The notes below the pieces were generated by a model that saw only the letters and a list, made by a program, of their open reading frames with translations, was not told the DNA's origin and searched no databases. Both the position numbers and the translations under genes were made by a program. From Pseudomonas kairouanensis (GTDB lineage Bacteria; Pseudomonadota; Gammaproteobacteria; Pseudomonadales; Pseudomonadaceae): 64,000 nt of DNA. Positions within the stretch are counted from its first letter, which is position 1, and each line of letters starts with the position of its first letter. The stretch is taken from contig NZ_QUZU01000023.1 of NCBI RefSeq assembly GCF_004682055.1, forward strand, positions 1 through 64,000, given 5' to 3'. Positions 16,407-25,440 of the stretch are shown in pieces.

Positions 16407-17927
16407 ATGACCTTGTTGTTGGGACTGGATTTCGGAACAGGTGGAGTGCGCGCCGGTTTATACGACCTGCACAGCCATAAACTGGTGCAAGTGGCAGAAG
16501 CCCCTTACACCACGCAATATCCCCGGTTGGGCTGGGCTGAACAGGCGCCCGCCGACTGGTGGTCGGCACTGGGCAAGGCCTGCCGGCAATTGATGAGCCA
16601 GGCCGGGCACCCGGCGGTGGCAGCGGTATGCGTTGCAACCACAGCATCCACGGTGGTGGCGGCCCAAGCCGACGGCCAACCCCTGGCCCCGGCGTTGCTA
16701 TGGATGGACTGCCGCGCCGCCGTCGAGTCGGCACGCACCGCCCAGATCAGCCACCCGATGATGAACCAGGGCGGCGATGCGGTGGAGTGGTTGGTACCCA
16801 AGGCCATGTGGTTGGCTGAACACGAGCCGCAGGTGTACCGGCAGGCCGCACGCATTTGCGAAGCCGTGGACTGGCTCAACTTCCAGCTGACGGGCCGCTG
16901 GGTTGCCTCTCAGCTCAATGCCAGTTGCAAGTGGAACTACGACACCCTGCAACAACGTTTCCCGGTGGAGCTGTATGCCGAACTGGGCATTGCGGAGCTG
17001 GCGCAAAAACTGCCGCCGGAGGTGATCAAGGTTGGCGGGCGTATCGGCCCATTGACCGCTGACGCCGCTAATCACCTGGGCCTGACCCGCGACACGCTGG
17101 TGGCGCAAGGCGGCATCGACGCCCATATGGCCATGCTCAGCGCGGGCACCACGGGCGCTGGCGAATTGCTGTTTATCGGCGGGACGTCGGTGGTGCAATT
17201 GATGCACACCCCCAAGCGCATCGACGTGCCCGGTATCTGGGGGCCTTACCCGGACGCATTGCTGGACGGCCAATGGCTGATGGAAGGCGGGCAAGTCTCT
17301 GCCGGTTCGATCCTCAACTGGCTTGCGCAAAAAATGTTTGGCCTGGACGACGCTGGCCACCAGCAACTGATCCGTCAGGCTGCGGCCCTGCAACCGGGCT
17401 CCACCGGCCTGTTGGTGCTGGACTACTGGATGGGCAACCGCACGCCGTATCGCTCGCCGGATATGCGCGGCGCGATCATGGGCCTGTCCCTCAACCATGA
17501 CCGACATGACCTGTACCGCGCCTCGGTGGAAGCCATCGCCCTGGGCTCGGCAAATATCTTTCACACCTGGCGCAGCGAAGGCATCGAGATCACCCGAGTG
17601 GTCGCCGCCGGTGGCTTCCAGAAGAACCCGCTGTGGTTGCAGGCCACAGTCGACGCCACCGGCGTGCCGTTTGAAATGGTGCCCCACGACAACCTCACCC
17701 TGATCGGCACCGCCGCAGCGGCGGCGTGTGCCCTTGGCCAATTCAGCGACTTGCAGCAAGCGGCCACTGACTTCACCACCACCGGCAGGCTGATCGAGCC
17801 GGATCCTTACGCCCACGAACAATACATCGAACTGTTGGGCCGTTACCGAGCGGCCACCGAAAGCGTGGCGCCCATCAGTTGCAAGCCGCCGGCGAACCGC
17901 GTGCTCGGCGTAAGGCCGGCAGCATGA
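16407..17927 (+). CDS. FGGY-family carbohydrate kinase
   Basis: This 506-residue kinase starts MTLLLGLDFGTGGVRAG, the ASKHA phosphate-1 loop, and has LLWMDCRA, the GGIDAHMAM catalytic Asp region, GGTSVVQ and VVAAGGFQKNPLW near the adenosine site. The N-terminal half (GGDAVEWLVPKAMWL, DWLNFQLTG) resembles ribulokinase-type members, so a ketopentose or polyol is likely. The stop overlaps the SorC regulator start at ATGA. With the dehydrogenase upstream it suggests polyol to ketose to ketose phosphate. The exact sugar is unknown. Confidence 0.88.
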   Translation: MTLLLGLDFGTGGVRAGLYDLHSHKLVQVAEAPYTTQYPRLGWAEQAPADWWSALGKACRQLMSQAGHPAVAAVCVATTASTVVAAQADGQPLAPALLWMDCRAAVESARTAQISHPMMNQGGDAVEWLVPKAMWLAEHEPQVYRQAARICEAVDWLNFQLTGRWVASQLNASCKWNYDTLQQRFPVELYAELGIAELAQKLPPEVIKVGGRIGPLTADAANHLGLTRDTLVAQGGIDAHMAMLSAGTTGAGELLFIGGTSVVQLMHTPKRIDVPGIWGPYPDALLDGQWLMEGGQVSAGSILNWLAQKMFGLDDAGHQQLIRQAAALQPGSTGLLVLDYWMGNRTPYRSPDMRGAIMGLSLNHDRHDLYRASVEAIALGSANIFHTWRSEGIEITRVVAAGGFQKNPLWLQATVDATGVPFEMVPHDNLTLIGTAAAAACALGQFSDLQQAATDFTTTGRLIEPDPYAHEQYIELLGRYRAATESVAPISCKPPANRVLGVRPAA

Positions 17928-18898
17928 GCGCCGAATCGCTGTCACCCAAACCCAGCGCAGACTCCCAGCGCGACGACTTGATGGTGCAGGTCGCCAAGCT
18001 GTACTTCGACCTGGAAAAAACCCAGAGCGAAATCTCCAAAGAGACTGGCCTGACCCGCTGGCAGGTCAGCCGTCTGTTACGCGAAGCCCGCGACTGTGGC
18101 GTGGTGCGCATCGACATCGTCGCCCATTCCGCCCGTGTACCGGCGCTGGAAGTCGCCTTGCAACGCCGCTTTGGCCTGCGCGAGGCACTGGTGCTGGACG
18201 TCGAGGACGATGACGCCCTGAACGTGGTCACCCAAGCCGCCGCGCGCTACCTGTGCAACCTGCAACCCCAGCCTGCGCTGATCGGCGTGTCCTGGGGCCG
18301 GACCCTGACCAAGATGGCCCAATGGCTGGTGCCGCGCTGGAACGAAGGCGTCAACGTGGTACTGCTCAATGGCGCGATCAATACGCGCTCCTCCGGCGAG
18401 CCCAACCATAACGTCGCCGAACGTTTTGCCCAGGCGGCCCGTGGCCAGGCGACCCTGCTGCCGGTGCCCGCGATTCTGGGCCACGCCGATACCCGCCAGG
18501 CGCTGGAACAAGACCCGGTCATCGCTCAGGTCATGCAACTGGGAGAGCAGGCGCCAGTGGCATGTTTCAGCCTGGGGGAGTTGTCCGATCATTCGGTGCT
18601 GATGGAGTCGGGTTACATCGACCAGCCTCTGCTGGCTGAGTTGGAGCGCCTCGGCGCCGTCGGCGACATCATGGGCCGGTTTATCGGCATGGATGGCGAG
18701 CCGGTGCTACCCGAACTGGACGCACGCACCCTGGGGCTGCGCTTGTCGGCGCTGCGCGAAAAGGACTGGTCGATTGCCGTGTGCGTCGGCGCCCACAAGC
18801 ACCGCATCGTGCACGCCAGTGTCAAGGCTGGCTACGTCAACGTGCTGGCCACCGACGCCGCCACCGCCCGCTATTTGCTGGAGCAGGATCATGAATGA
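17924..18898 (+). CDS. SorC/DeoR-type sugar-binding transcriptional regulator
   Basis: This 324-residue regulator has an N-terminal helix-turn-helix (KTQSEISKETGLTRWQVSRLLREA) and a long sugar-binding domain with GVSWGRTLTKMAQ and GEPVLPELDARTLGL-type segments. It resembles SorC, LsrR and EryD. ATG 17924 overlaps the kinase stop; the longer upstream frame lies inside the kinase. Its own stop overlaps the ATPase start by 8 bp, so the regulator is made with the pathway it probably controls. The palindrome at 14201 is a plausible target. Confidence 0.88.
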   Translation: MSAESLSPKPSADSQRDDLMVQVAKLYFDLEKTQSEISKETGLTRWQVSRLLREARDCGVVRIDIVAHSARVPALEVALQRRFGLREALVLDVEDDDALNVVTQAAARYLCNLQPQPALIGVSWGRTLTKMAQWLVPRWNEGVNVVLLNGAINTRSSGEPNHNVAERFAQAARGQATLLPVPAILGHADTRQALEQDPVIAQVMQLGEQAPVACFSLGELSDHSVLMESGYIDQPLLAELERLGAVGDIMGRFIGMDGEPVLPELDARTLGLRLSALREKDWSIAVCVGAHKHRIVHASVKAGYVNVLATDAATARYLLEQDHE

Positions 18899-20378
18899 GT
18901 TGGCCTTGGAAATTCGCCATGTCAGCAAGCGTTTCCCACCGAATGTGATTGCGCTGACCGATGCATCCCTGGATGTACGCCCCGGTGAAGTTCACTGCCT
19001 GCTGGGCGCCAACGGCGCAGGTAAAAGCACGCTGTTGAAGATCGTCGCCGGAGCCCATCGCCCGGATGGCGGCGACATGTCCATCGCAGGCGCAAGGGTG
19101 GAATTGAAGAACCCGCAACAGGCGCGCCAGGCGGGGATCGCCATGATTTATCAGGAACTGGACCTGATCCCGCAGATGACCGTCGAAGAAAACCTGATGT
19201 TGGGCTACGCGCCACGGCGTTTGGGCATGATCGACCGGGGCAAGCGCAGCGCCTTGGCCAAGGCGGCGCTGTCGCGGGTGGGGGCTACGTTTGCCAGTAC
19301 CGACCGCGTGGGCAGCCTGTCGATTGCCAACCAGCAATTGGCGGCGATTGCCCGGGCGCTCACCTGCGAAGCCAAGGTGGTGGTGATGGATGAGCCGTCC
19401 GCTGCGCTGAACGAGACTGAACTCAAGCAGGTGTTCCAGGTGATCCGCGAGATCACTGCGGCGGGCGTTGCGGTGTTGTATGTGAGCCACCGGCTCAATG
19501 AAATTCGCGAGATCGGCGACCGCGTCACGGTGCTGCGCGCTGGGCGCACCTTGCAAACCCATGAGCTGGCGCAGATCGACGATCAGGCGTTGATTACAGC
19601 AGTGGTGGGCGAGCACCGTGATTTGCTCGAACGCAGCCCTCGGCAACCGCCGCGTGAGGCATTGGCGCTCAACATCCGCCACCTCAAAGGCGCCCAAGGC
19701 CTGGACGTACGTGAGTTGCAGGTACGCCAGGGCGAAATCGTCGGCCTTGCAGGGCTTAACGGCGCGGGCCGCAGTACCTTGCTAAAGGCGTTGTTTGGCG
19801 TGGGGCGCAACGACAGTGATGTCGAACTGTTTGGCCAAGCCTACCGCCCGCTGACCTCACGCCAGGCGATCCGCCAGGGCGTTGGCCTGGTTCCGGAAAA
19901 CCGCAAGACCGAAGGCCTGCTACTGGACGCGCCGATCTATCGCAATGCCTGCCTGGTGCACGCACGGCACCTGCGCTGGTTTTCCCATCGCCAGGCCAAG
20001 GACCGCGCCGGCCCGGTGCTGCAACGCCTGCAAACCAAGCTCGACAACCTGGAGCAGCCGGTACGCCAGCTGTCCGGTGGCAACCAGCAGAAGGTGGTGA
20101 TGGCCAAGTGGGTAATCGACGGCGCGCGCCTGCTGTTGCTGGACGAGCCCAGTCGTGGCCTCGATGTGGGCGCCAAGGCCGATCTCTACGCCCTGGCCCG
20201 TAGCCTGGCACAGGAAGGCGCGGGGGTGCTGGTGGCCAGCAGTGAGCTGGATGAGTTGTACGTCAATTGTGACCGGATCTGGGTCATGCACGAAGGGCGC
20301 AACGCGGTGTGTTTCGACCCGTTGAGTGCCAGCCGCGACCAGATCGACCAGGCCATCCTTATTGGTAAAAGAGTGTAG
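18891..20378 (+). CDS. Sugar ABC transporter ATP-binding protein (RbsA-like, two ATPase domains)
   Basis: This 495-residue protein contains two ABC domains. The first has Walker A GANGAGKST, a weak signature LSIANQQL and Walker B VVMDEPSAAL. The second has the Arg-variant Walker A GLNGAGRST, signature LSGGNQQK and Walker B LLLDEPSRGLD, as in RbsA. ATG 18891 overlaps the end of the SorC gene; the longer frame is antisense-like noise. It energises uptake with the permease starting 4 bp downstream. Confidence 0.92.
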   Translation: MNELALEIRHVSKRFPPNVIALTDASLDVRPGEVHCLLGANGAGKSTLLKIVAGAHRPDGGDMSIAGARVELKNPQQARQAGIAMIYQELDLIPQMTVEENLMLGYAPRRLGMIDRGKRSALAKAALSRVGATFASTDRVGSLSIANQQLAAIARALTCEAKVVVMDEPSAALNETELKQVFQVIREITAAGVAVLYVSHRLNEIREIGDRVTVLRAGRTLQTHELAQIDDQALITAVVGEHRDLLERSPRQPPREALALNIRHLKGAQGLDVRELQVRQGEIVGLAGLNGAGRSTLLKALFGVGRNDSDVELFGQAYRPLTSRQAIRQGVGLVPENRKTEGLLLDAPIYRNACLVHARHLRWFSHRQAKDRAGPVLQRLQTKLDNLEQPVRQLSGGNQQKVVMAKWVIDGARLLLLDEPSRGLDVGAKADLYALARSLAQEGAGVLVASSELDELYVNCDRIWVMHEGRNAVCFDPLSASRDQIDQAILIGKRV

Positions 20379-20382
20379 AACC

Positions 20383-21411
20383 ATGACTATCGCCAGTAAC
20401 CCGACACCCGTGTTCGACAAGCCCGTAGCCCTTGCCGCCAGCCGCCGCAGCGCCGTGCTGGAGTGGGTGATGCGCTACAACTTCGTGTTTATCTTTCTGT
20501 TCGCCGTGGGGGTGGCGACGTTCTTGTCAGATGACTTCCTGACCTTCGGCAACATCGCCAACCTGTTCCAGCAAGGGGCGATTGTGGGCATTGTCGCCAT
20601 CGGCATGACCTTTGTGATTCTGACCGCGAACATTGATCTGTCGGTGGGCAGTTTGTGCGCGTTCGGCGGCATCCTGGTCGCGGTGCTGTTGCAGAACCAG
20701 GTCAGCGGTTGGCTGGCTGTGCCCGCCACCTTGCTGGTGGGGCTGGCGATTGGCACCTTGATGGGCAGCCTGACCGTATTTGGCAAAGTCCCCAGTTTTA
20801 TCATTACCCTGGCCGGGCTGGTGTCGCTGCGCGGTGCGACGTTCCTGGCTTCCGACGGCGCGCCGATTGGTGGCTTGCCCGCCAGCTTTACCGGCTTTGG
20901 CTCTTCGATGATCGAGATACTGCCCAGCGCCGGTATCGTATTTCCGGTGTTGGGGCTGATCTTTATCCTTATCACCCTGATTGCCTGGTTGGTGCTGCGC
21001 TACACGGTGTTCGGCGAATATGTACTGGCCACCGGCGGCAACCTGGAAGCGGCACGCTTGTCGGGTGTGCCGGTGCGGGCGGTGACCATCGGGGTGTTTG
21101 CGATCTGTGGCGGCCTGGCAGCGTTTGCCGGGTTGCTGATGACGTCCCGCCTGCACGTTGGCCAGCCAACCGCAGCCCAAGGCTTGGAACTGGACGCCAT
21201 CGCCGCCGTGGTACTGGGCGGCACCAGCCTGTTCGGCGGGCGGGGCAGTGTGGTGGGCACCGCCGTGGCGGTGATGTTGCTGCAGGTGCTGCGCAATATT
21301 TTCAATCTGCTCGGGCTGGGTTCGTTTTATCAAATGGCGATTACCGGCGTGATCATCGTGTTGGCCATCTTGCTCAACCGCTTGATCGACCATTACGCCG
21401 GGCGCACTTGA
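20383..21411 (+). CDS. Sugar ABC transporter permease (RbsC-like)
   Basis: This 342-residue inner-membrane permease has about ten hydrophobic segments and the family motifs FVILTANIDLSVGS and GGNLEAARLSGV. Near the C-terminus AAVVLGGTSLFGGRGSV is typical of RbsC-type permeases. ATG 20383 begins MTIAS and follows the ATPase stop by 4 bp. It completes the transporter with the binding protein and the double ATPase of this operon. Confidence 0.92.
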   Translation: MTIASNPTPVFDKPVALAASRRSAVLEWVMRYNFVFIFLFAVGVATFLSDDFLTFGNIANLFQQGAIVGIVAIGMTFVILTANIDLSVGSLCAFGGILVAVLLQNQVSGWLAVPATLLVGLAIGTLMGSLTVFGKVPSFIITLAGLVSLRGATFLASDGAPIGGLPASFTGFGSSMIEILPSAGIVFPVLGLIFILITLIAWLVLRYTVFGEYVLATGGNLEAARLSGVPVRAVTIGVFAICGGLAAFAGLLMTSRLHVGQPTAAQGLELDAIAAVVLGGTSLFGGRGSVVGTAVAVMLLQVLRNIFNLLGLGSFYQMAITGVIIVLAILLNRLIDHYAGRT

Positions 21412-21423
21412 GGATAACGACCC

Positions 21424-22098
21424 ATGAATACACCCCAGGTCAAGGCCGTGATTTTCGACATGGATGGCTTGTTACTCGACACCGAGGGCGTCTATACCGA
21501 GGTCACTCAACTCATTTCCGACCGCTACGGCGGCCGGGCGTTTGACTGGCACTTCAAGCAGAACACCATTGGCCTGGGGGCGTATGACTTGGCGAGCTAC
21601 ATCGTGCGCTCGCTGGAGCTGCCCATAAGCCCCGAGACGTTCCTGGAACTGCGTACGCCGTTGATGAACGAACGCTTCCCCCAGGCTGCGGCCATGCCAG
21701 GCGCCGAAGCCTTGGTGCGGCACCTGTCGGCCAAGGGCGTGCCGATTGCGGTGGGCACCAGTTCATCGCGGCATTACTTCGAATTGAAGATCAGCCGGCA
21801 TCGGGAGTGGTTCGGGTTGTTCGATGCGATTGTCACGGCGGACGACCCGCAGGTGGGGGCCGCCAAACCGGCACCGGATATCTTCCTGGTAGCGGCCCAG
21901 CGGTTGGGAATCGATCCGGCCGATTGCCTGGTGTTCGAAGACTCGCCGTTTGGAATTACAGCGGCGAAAGCAGCGGGGATGTATGCGGTGGCGGTTCCGG
22001 ACCCGGCGATGCCGGAGGAGAAGTTCCGGCATGCCGACCGGCGTCTTGCCAGCCTGGAAGCCTTTGAAGCAGACCAATGGGGCCTGCCTGCACAGTGA
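21424..22098 (+). CDS. HAD-superfamily phosphatase (subfamily IA)
   Basis: This 224-residue hydrolase has motif I FDMDGLLLDTE, motif II VGTSSSRHY, motif III Lys in GAAKPAPD and motif IV VFEDSPFG. A helical cap lies between motifs I and II. It resembles the beta-phosphoglucomutase/GS1 (pseudouridine 5'-phosphatase) group. It follows the permease by 12 bp and so is probably the last gene of the sugar operon, perhaps removing phosphate from a dead-end sugar phosphate. That role is inferred. Confidence 0.85.
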   Translation: MNTPQVKAVIFDMDGLLLDTEGVYTEVTQLISDRYGGRAFDWHFKQNTIGLGAYDLASYIVRSLELPISPETFLELRTPLMNERFPQAAAMPGAEALVRHLSAKGVPIAVGTSSSRHYFELKISRHREWFGLFDAIVTADDPQVGAAKPAPDIFLVAAQRLGIDPADCLVFEDSPFGITAAKAAGMYAVAVPDPAMPEEKFRHADRRLASLEAFEADQWGLPAQ

Positions 22099-22108
22099 TA
22101 ACGGCTCA

Positions 22109-22150
22109 ATTGCTGTATGGGAGGGAGCAAAAGCCCTCCCACACAGCAAT
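22109..22150. repeat. 42-bp near-perfect inverted repeat
   Basis: ATTGCTGT (22109-22116) pairs with ACAGCAAT (22143-22150), and TGGGAGGG (22118-22125) with CCCTCCCA (22134-22141); only one unpaired base on each side separates the blocks. It lies between convergent genes. The TGGGAGGGAGC-type core resembles Pseudomonas REP-like elements and could also stop transcription from both sides. Confidence 0.6.
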
Positions 22151-22160
22151 AGGTTCGCCG

Positions 22161-22442
22161 TTAAACGAACCCTTGCCCGCTGAATCCACGGGGCAAACGC
22201 TGCAACCCTGGCAAGTCGGTAAGTCGCTGCGTCCAGGCGCTGCGCCAGTCGCCCGCAGGATGGGTCTTGGCCTTGCGGTTTGCCCGGCGGGCGGCATTGC
22301 GCTGAACGCGGCGCGCTTCCTTGTAGGCATCGGTATTGCGGCAGGTACGGCACTTGACTCGGTTCAGCTCGGTGCTGGAAGGGAGGTTGGTGCCGTGGTG
22401 GCCGCAGGCCAAATGACCGGCGACCTTGAAGTGAATGACCAT
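22161..22442 (-). CDS. Small basic protein with paired cysteines
   Basis: This 93-residue protein starts at ATG 22442, with AGGAG 8 bp upstream. It contains CGHHG near residue 14 and CRTCRNTDAY about 20 residues later, which could bind zinc as a C-H-C-C site. It is followed by an Arg/Lys/Ala-rich helix (KEARRVQRNAARRANRKAK). I do not recognise a named family; a nucleic-acid contact is plausible from charge and possible zinc ribbon. Confidence 0.65.
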   Translation of the reverse strand: MVIHFKVAGHLACGHHGTNLPSSTELNRVKCRTCRNTDAYKEARRVQRNAARRANRKAKTHPAGDWRSAWTQRLTDLPGLQRLPRGFSGQGFV

Positions 22443-22565
22443 GTAAGCGTCTCCTTCGATGGGGTACGCGCATTGGTAAACCCACAATGCACGCGGGGAG
22501 GGCGGGGCAAGCAAAAGTCCCGGCACCTGAAGTTACGACCCCAGGCCGATGGCGACGTTCGATAA

Positions 22566-23093
22566 TCAGTCGATAAGCGCCAGCAGGTCGGTATCCCCTA
22601 CGTCCACGCCCGCCTGGGTCAGCAGGGTGGTTGCCTGGCCCCGGTGATGGGTCTGGTGGTTGAAAAAGTGCACCAGCAGGCCAAAAAAGGGTTTGTCCGC
22701 TGCGATACCGCGCATGTTGTGGTACTGCAGGCGATGGTCAAGGTCGGCCTCCCGCAGGGTGGGAACCCAATCGATGATCAGTTGATCGAGCCAGGCGCGG
22801 TAGGCTGCCAGTTGGCGGATATCGGCAAAGGCCAGGTGCTTGAGATCGGTGGGGGTGGCGATGGTGTCCAGCGCGGCTAGCACCGAGTAGTCCGCCGGGT
22901 GTTGCGCAAAACGTTTGAGCCAGACCGTGTCGCCCAAGGCCAGATGATTGAGCGTGCCGAGGATCGAACCAAAAAACGCCTGTCGATCCAGGACCAATTG
23001 CGCGTCGTTCAGCCGGGCGCTTGCCTCGTAGAGCTTGCGGTTCATCCACTGGTTATAACTCGCCAGCAGCGCAATATGTTCGATCCGGTTCAC
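22566..23093 (-). CDS. DinB-family putative metal-dependent protein (GTG start)
   Basis: This 176-residue helical protein shows the DinB four-helix pattern: LLASYNQWMNRKLYE at the start, GTLNHLALGDTVWLKRF (first His) and HFFNHQTHHRGQATTLL (later His ligands), ending DLLALID. GTG 23093 has AAGGA about 9 bp upstream, and the longer frame is unsupported. Relatives include DinB/YfiT-type proteins, some of which are thiol transferases. The actual reaction is unknown. Confidence 0.82.
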   Translation of the reverse strand: MNRIEHIALLASYNQWMNRKLYEASARLNDAQLVLDRQAFFGSILGTLNHLALGDTVWLKRFAQHPADYSVLAALDTIATPTDLKHLAFADIRQLAAYRAWLDQLIIDWVPTLREADLDHRLQYHNMRGIAADKPFFGLLVHFFNHQTHHRGQATTLLTQAGVDVGDTDLLALID

Positions 23094-23215
23094 CTGGCTT
23101 TTCCTTCGCAGTCGCAGTGGCGCCATCATAAGCCGTGCCCGCCCGGCGGTCATGGTGTTCCGGCAGGCGCGGGCTATGGTTGATAGACGTCAACAGTGCG
23201 CTCTTGGAGGACACC

Positions 23216-23914
23216 ATGAACACCAGCGATCTACTCGAACAACTCCTGCGCGCCGGGCAATCCAGCGGTGCCTCCTCGGGCGGTGGTCTGGGCGGGTTGC
23301 TCGGCGGTTTATTGAAAGGCACCCGCACCGGCAATGCCTCCGCTGGCGGCGGTCTGGGCGACTTATTGGGCGGCCTGGGCGGCATGCTCGGCGGTGGCGC
23401 AGCGGCGCGTCCAAGCCAAGGGCGTTCCGGTGGGATGAATTATGCGGCACTCGCCTCCCTTGGCATGGCGGCGTACCAGGCCTATCAGGCTTGGCAGCGC
23501 CAGCAGGCCAGCGCACCGCAGTCATCCTTCCAGACGGTGGACCAACTCGACGGCCCAGAGGCCGAAGCCCATAGCCACGCCGTACTGCGCGCCTTGATCG
23601 CGGCCGCCAAGGCGGACGGGCGTATCGATGAACAAGAACAGCAGCTGATTTCCAGTGAGTTGGGCCGACATACCGACGACCCGCAACTGCAGCAGTGGCT
23701 CGACGCAGAAGTCGCCAAGCCCCTGGATGCAGCAGACTTTGCTGAGTTTGCCCACGACCCTGCCGTAGCCGCCGAAGTCTACCTGGCCAGTGTGATGCTG
23801 GTGGACGACCAGCAGGACGCAGAACGCAATTACCTCGATGACCTCGCGGGCCAATTGCAAATAGACCCGCAACTGCAAGTGCACCTCGAACAGCAGGCCC
23901 GCGTCACGGCATAG
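23216..23914 (+). CDS. DUF533 (YebE-like) family protein
   Basis: This 232-residue protein has a low-complexity glycine-rich N-terminal half (GGGLGGLLGGLLKG and a second similar block at about residues 20-65). It is followed by a short AYQAYQAW helix and a C-terminal TerB-like helical domain beginning AVLRALIAAAKADGRIDEQEQ. ATG 23216 follows GGAGG by 5 bp. The layout matches DUF533 proteins annotated as inner-membrane or tellurite-resistance-like. Function is not known. Confidence 0.85.
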   Translation: MNTSDLLEQLLRAGQSSGASSGGGLGGLLGGLLKGTRTGNASAGGGLGDLLGGLGGMLGGGAAARPSQGRSGGMNYAALASLGMAAYQAYQAWQRQQASAPQSSFQTVDQLDGPEAEAHSHAVLRALIAAAKADGRIDEQEQQLISSELGRHTDDPQLQQWLDAEVAKPLDAADFAEFAHDPAVAAEVYLASVMLVDDQQDAERNYLDDLAGQLQIDPQLQVHLEQQARVTA

Positions 23915-23927
23915 ATTCGCCGGCGGT

Positions 23928-24539
23928 TCACAGGCCCTGGGCAGCGAGCACGGCCAGATAGATCAGTACCACTGCGCACACGCCATGGCTCACGCGTTGC
24001 CAGGCAGGCGAGGCATTCTTGCGCAACAGATTGACCAGCGCGGCAGTGAGGAAACACGAAAGTACCGAAGCCAGCATGAAACCGGCGAAGAACATCAGGG
24101 TTTGCTCGTGGCTCGGGGTGGCGCCGACGATGCCCGTGAGCGCACTGCCCAAGGCGCCCCAGTAGACGATGTTCTTCGGGTTGGCCAGGGAAATCGCGGC
24201 GCCCACTGCCAGCGCATTCTGGTTGGAACTGGCCGGTGCGCTGTCGGCCTGGGGCAAGCGCCTGGCGTCCATCAGGCTTTGCACGCCGAGCCAGGCCAGG
24301 TAGAGGGCGCAGGCGATCGTCAACGGCACGCGAACGGCGTCATGCTGGATCAGCAGGGCGATACCGGTCAGGCCAATCACCGCCCATACGGCATCGCCCA
24401 CCAACGAACCGACCTGCACCAGCAGTGCCGGGGTAAAGCCGTGGAGCAGGCCACGGCGCAGGGTCTCCGCCAGCACGGCACCGGGAGACAGGCAAAACAC
24501 GAAACCGAATACCAGCGCATAGAAAAAAATCGTCAACAT
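23928..24539 (-). CDS. LysE/RhtB-family amino-acid exporter
   Basis: This 203-residue inner-membrane protein has about six hydrophobic segments. The N-terminal FCLSPGAVLAETLRRGLLHGF is the LysE-type PGP-like motif region, and NPKNIVYWGALGSAL is the second family signature. Members export amino acids or related metabolites. It lies 72 bp downstream of a same-strand AraC gene, which may control it. Confidence 0.88.
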   Translation of the reverse strand: MLTIFFYALVFGFVFCLSPGAVLAETLRRGLLHGFTPALLVQVGSLVGDAVWAVIGLTGIALLIQHDAVRVPLTIACALYLAWLGVQSLMDARRLPQADSAPASSNQNALAVGAAISLANPKNIVYWGALGSALTGIVGATPSHEQTLMFFAGFMLASVLSCFLTAALVNLLRKNASPAWQRVSHGVCAVVLIYLAVLAAQGL

Positions 24540-24611
24540 GCCCGCGTTCCTTCAACAGATGGCCAGCATTCTGCGGACACGCAGGCGTGTTGTCTTGAAC
24601 CAGATTGCTGT

Positions 24612-25403
24612 TTAGCGTTTGAGGAGGCTTTGATAGCGGCCGGGGGTGGTGCCGTAGGCGGCCAGGAAGTGCCGGTTGAGGTGGCTCTGGTCGGCAAAGC
24701 CCAGGTCATGGGCGACTGCGCCTGCGCTCAGCCCATTGCGCAACAGCCCCTTGGCGCGTCGGGTGCGCAGTTGCATGGCCCACTGGCGCGGGCTCAACCC
24801 GGTTTCTTTTTGGAAAGCACGTAGCAAATGAAATTTGGACAGCCCAAGCTCATCACCCAGATGATCCAGGGGCAGGGATTGCTGCAAGTGTTCGGCCAGC
24901 AACTCCTGGGCGCGGGCGATCAGGTTTTTGCCGGCGGCCGCGGTGCCGGGTACGCGAACACCACTGGCATTCACCACCTCACCCAGCAGCATGATCAACG
25001 CGTCTTCACTCTGGTCACGCTCCAGCGCGTCAAGGCTGAACGCGTTGTTTACGGTAGCCGCGAGGCGCAGTGCCAGTTGCGGTTGGAAGCATACCGCGCG
25101 ATCAAACTCCAACTGCCCAAGCCCCAGGTCGGCCGCCAATTGCTCGGCTGTGACGTACAGGCTGACAAACTGCCACGCTGCGCCTTCGGCCGCACCGCCG
25201 CCCTGGATCTGCCCTGGGTTGTACAAGGTGATCGACCCGGGCCCCGCTTCGAACTCCCTGCGGTCGAGCCACACCTTTTCCTCGCCCACCAGGTTGACGC
25301 CGATCACGCATTCGTCATGACTATGGCGGGCAAAATTCAGGCCGGTACAGGTGGTACTGCTCAACTCGTAATTGCCCAGCCAGGCGTGTTGCATGGCACT
25401 CAT
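24612..25403 (-). CDS. AraC-family transcriptional regulator
   Basis: This 263-residue regulator has an N-terminal cupin-like sensor domain (ARHSHDECVIGVNLVGEE, typical AraC arm and HxH-type segment) and a C-terminal double helix-turn-helix, with LGDELGLSKFHLLRAFQKETGLSPRQW and AHDLGFADQSHLNRHFLAAYGTTPGRY. It sits between arsB and the LysE exporter, all on the minus strand. Control of the LysE exporter is the usual arrangement for this type; the effector is unknown. A second in-frame ATG lies 9 bp downstream. Confidence 0.88.
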   Translation of the reverse strand: MSAMQHAWLGNYELSSTTCTGLNFARHSHDECVIGVNLVGEEKVWLDRREFEAGPGSITLYNPGQIQGGGAAEGAAWQFVSLYVTAEQLAADLGLGQLEFDRAVCFQPQLALRLAATVNNAFSLDALERDQSEDALIMLLGEVVNASGVRVPGTAAAGKNLIARAQELLAEHLQQSLPLDHLGDELGLSKFHLLRAFQKETGLSPRQWAMQLRTRRAKGLLRNGLSAGAVAHDLGFADQSHLNRHFLAAYGTTPGRYQSLLKR

Positions 25404-25440
25404 CAGGTCGACTCAAGACAGAGGAAGGCGTCGAGCATAA

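Noticed and set aside
22566..23153. Start of the DinB-like gene at 23153
   Set aside because: The added residues are basic noise without a ribosome site; GTG 23093 fits the family start.
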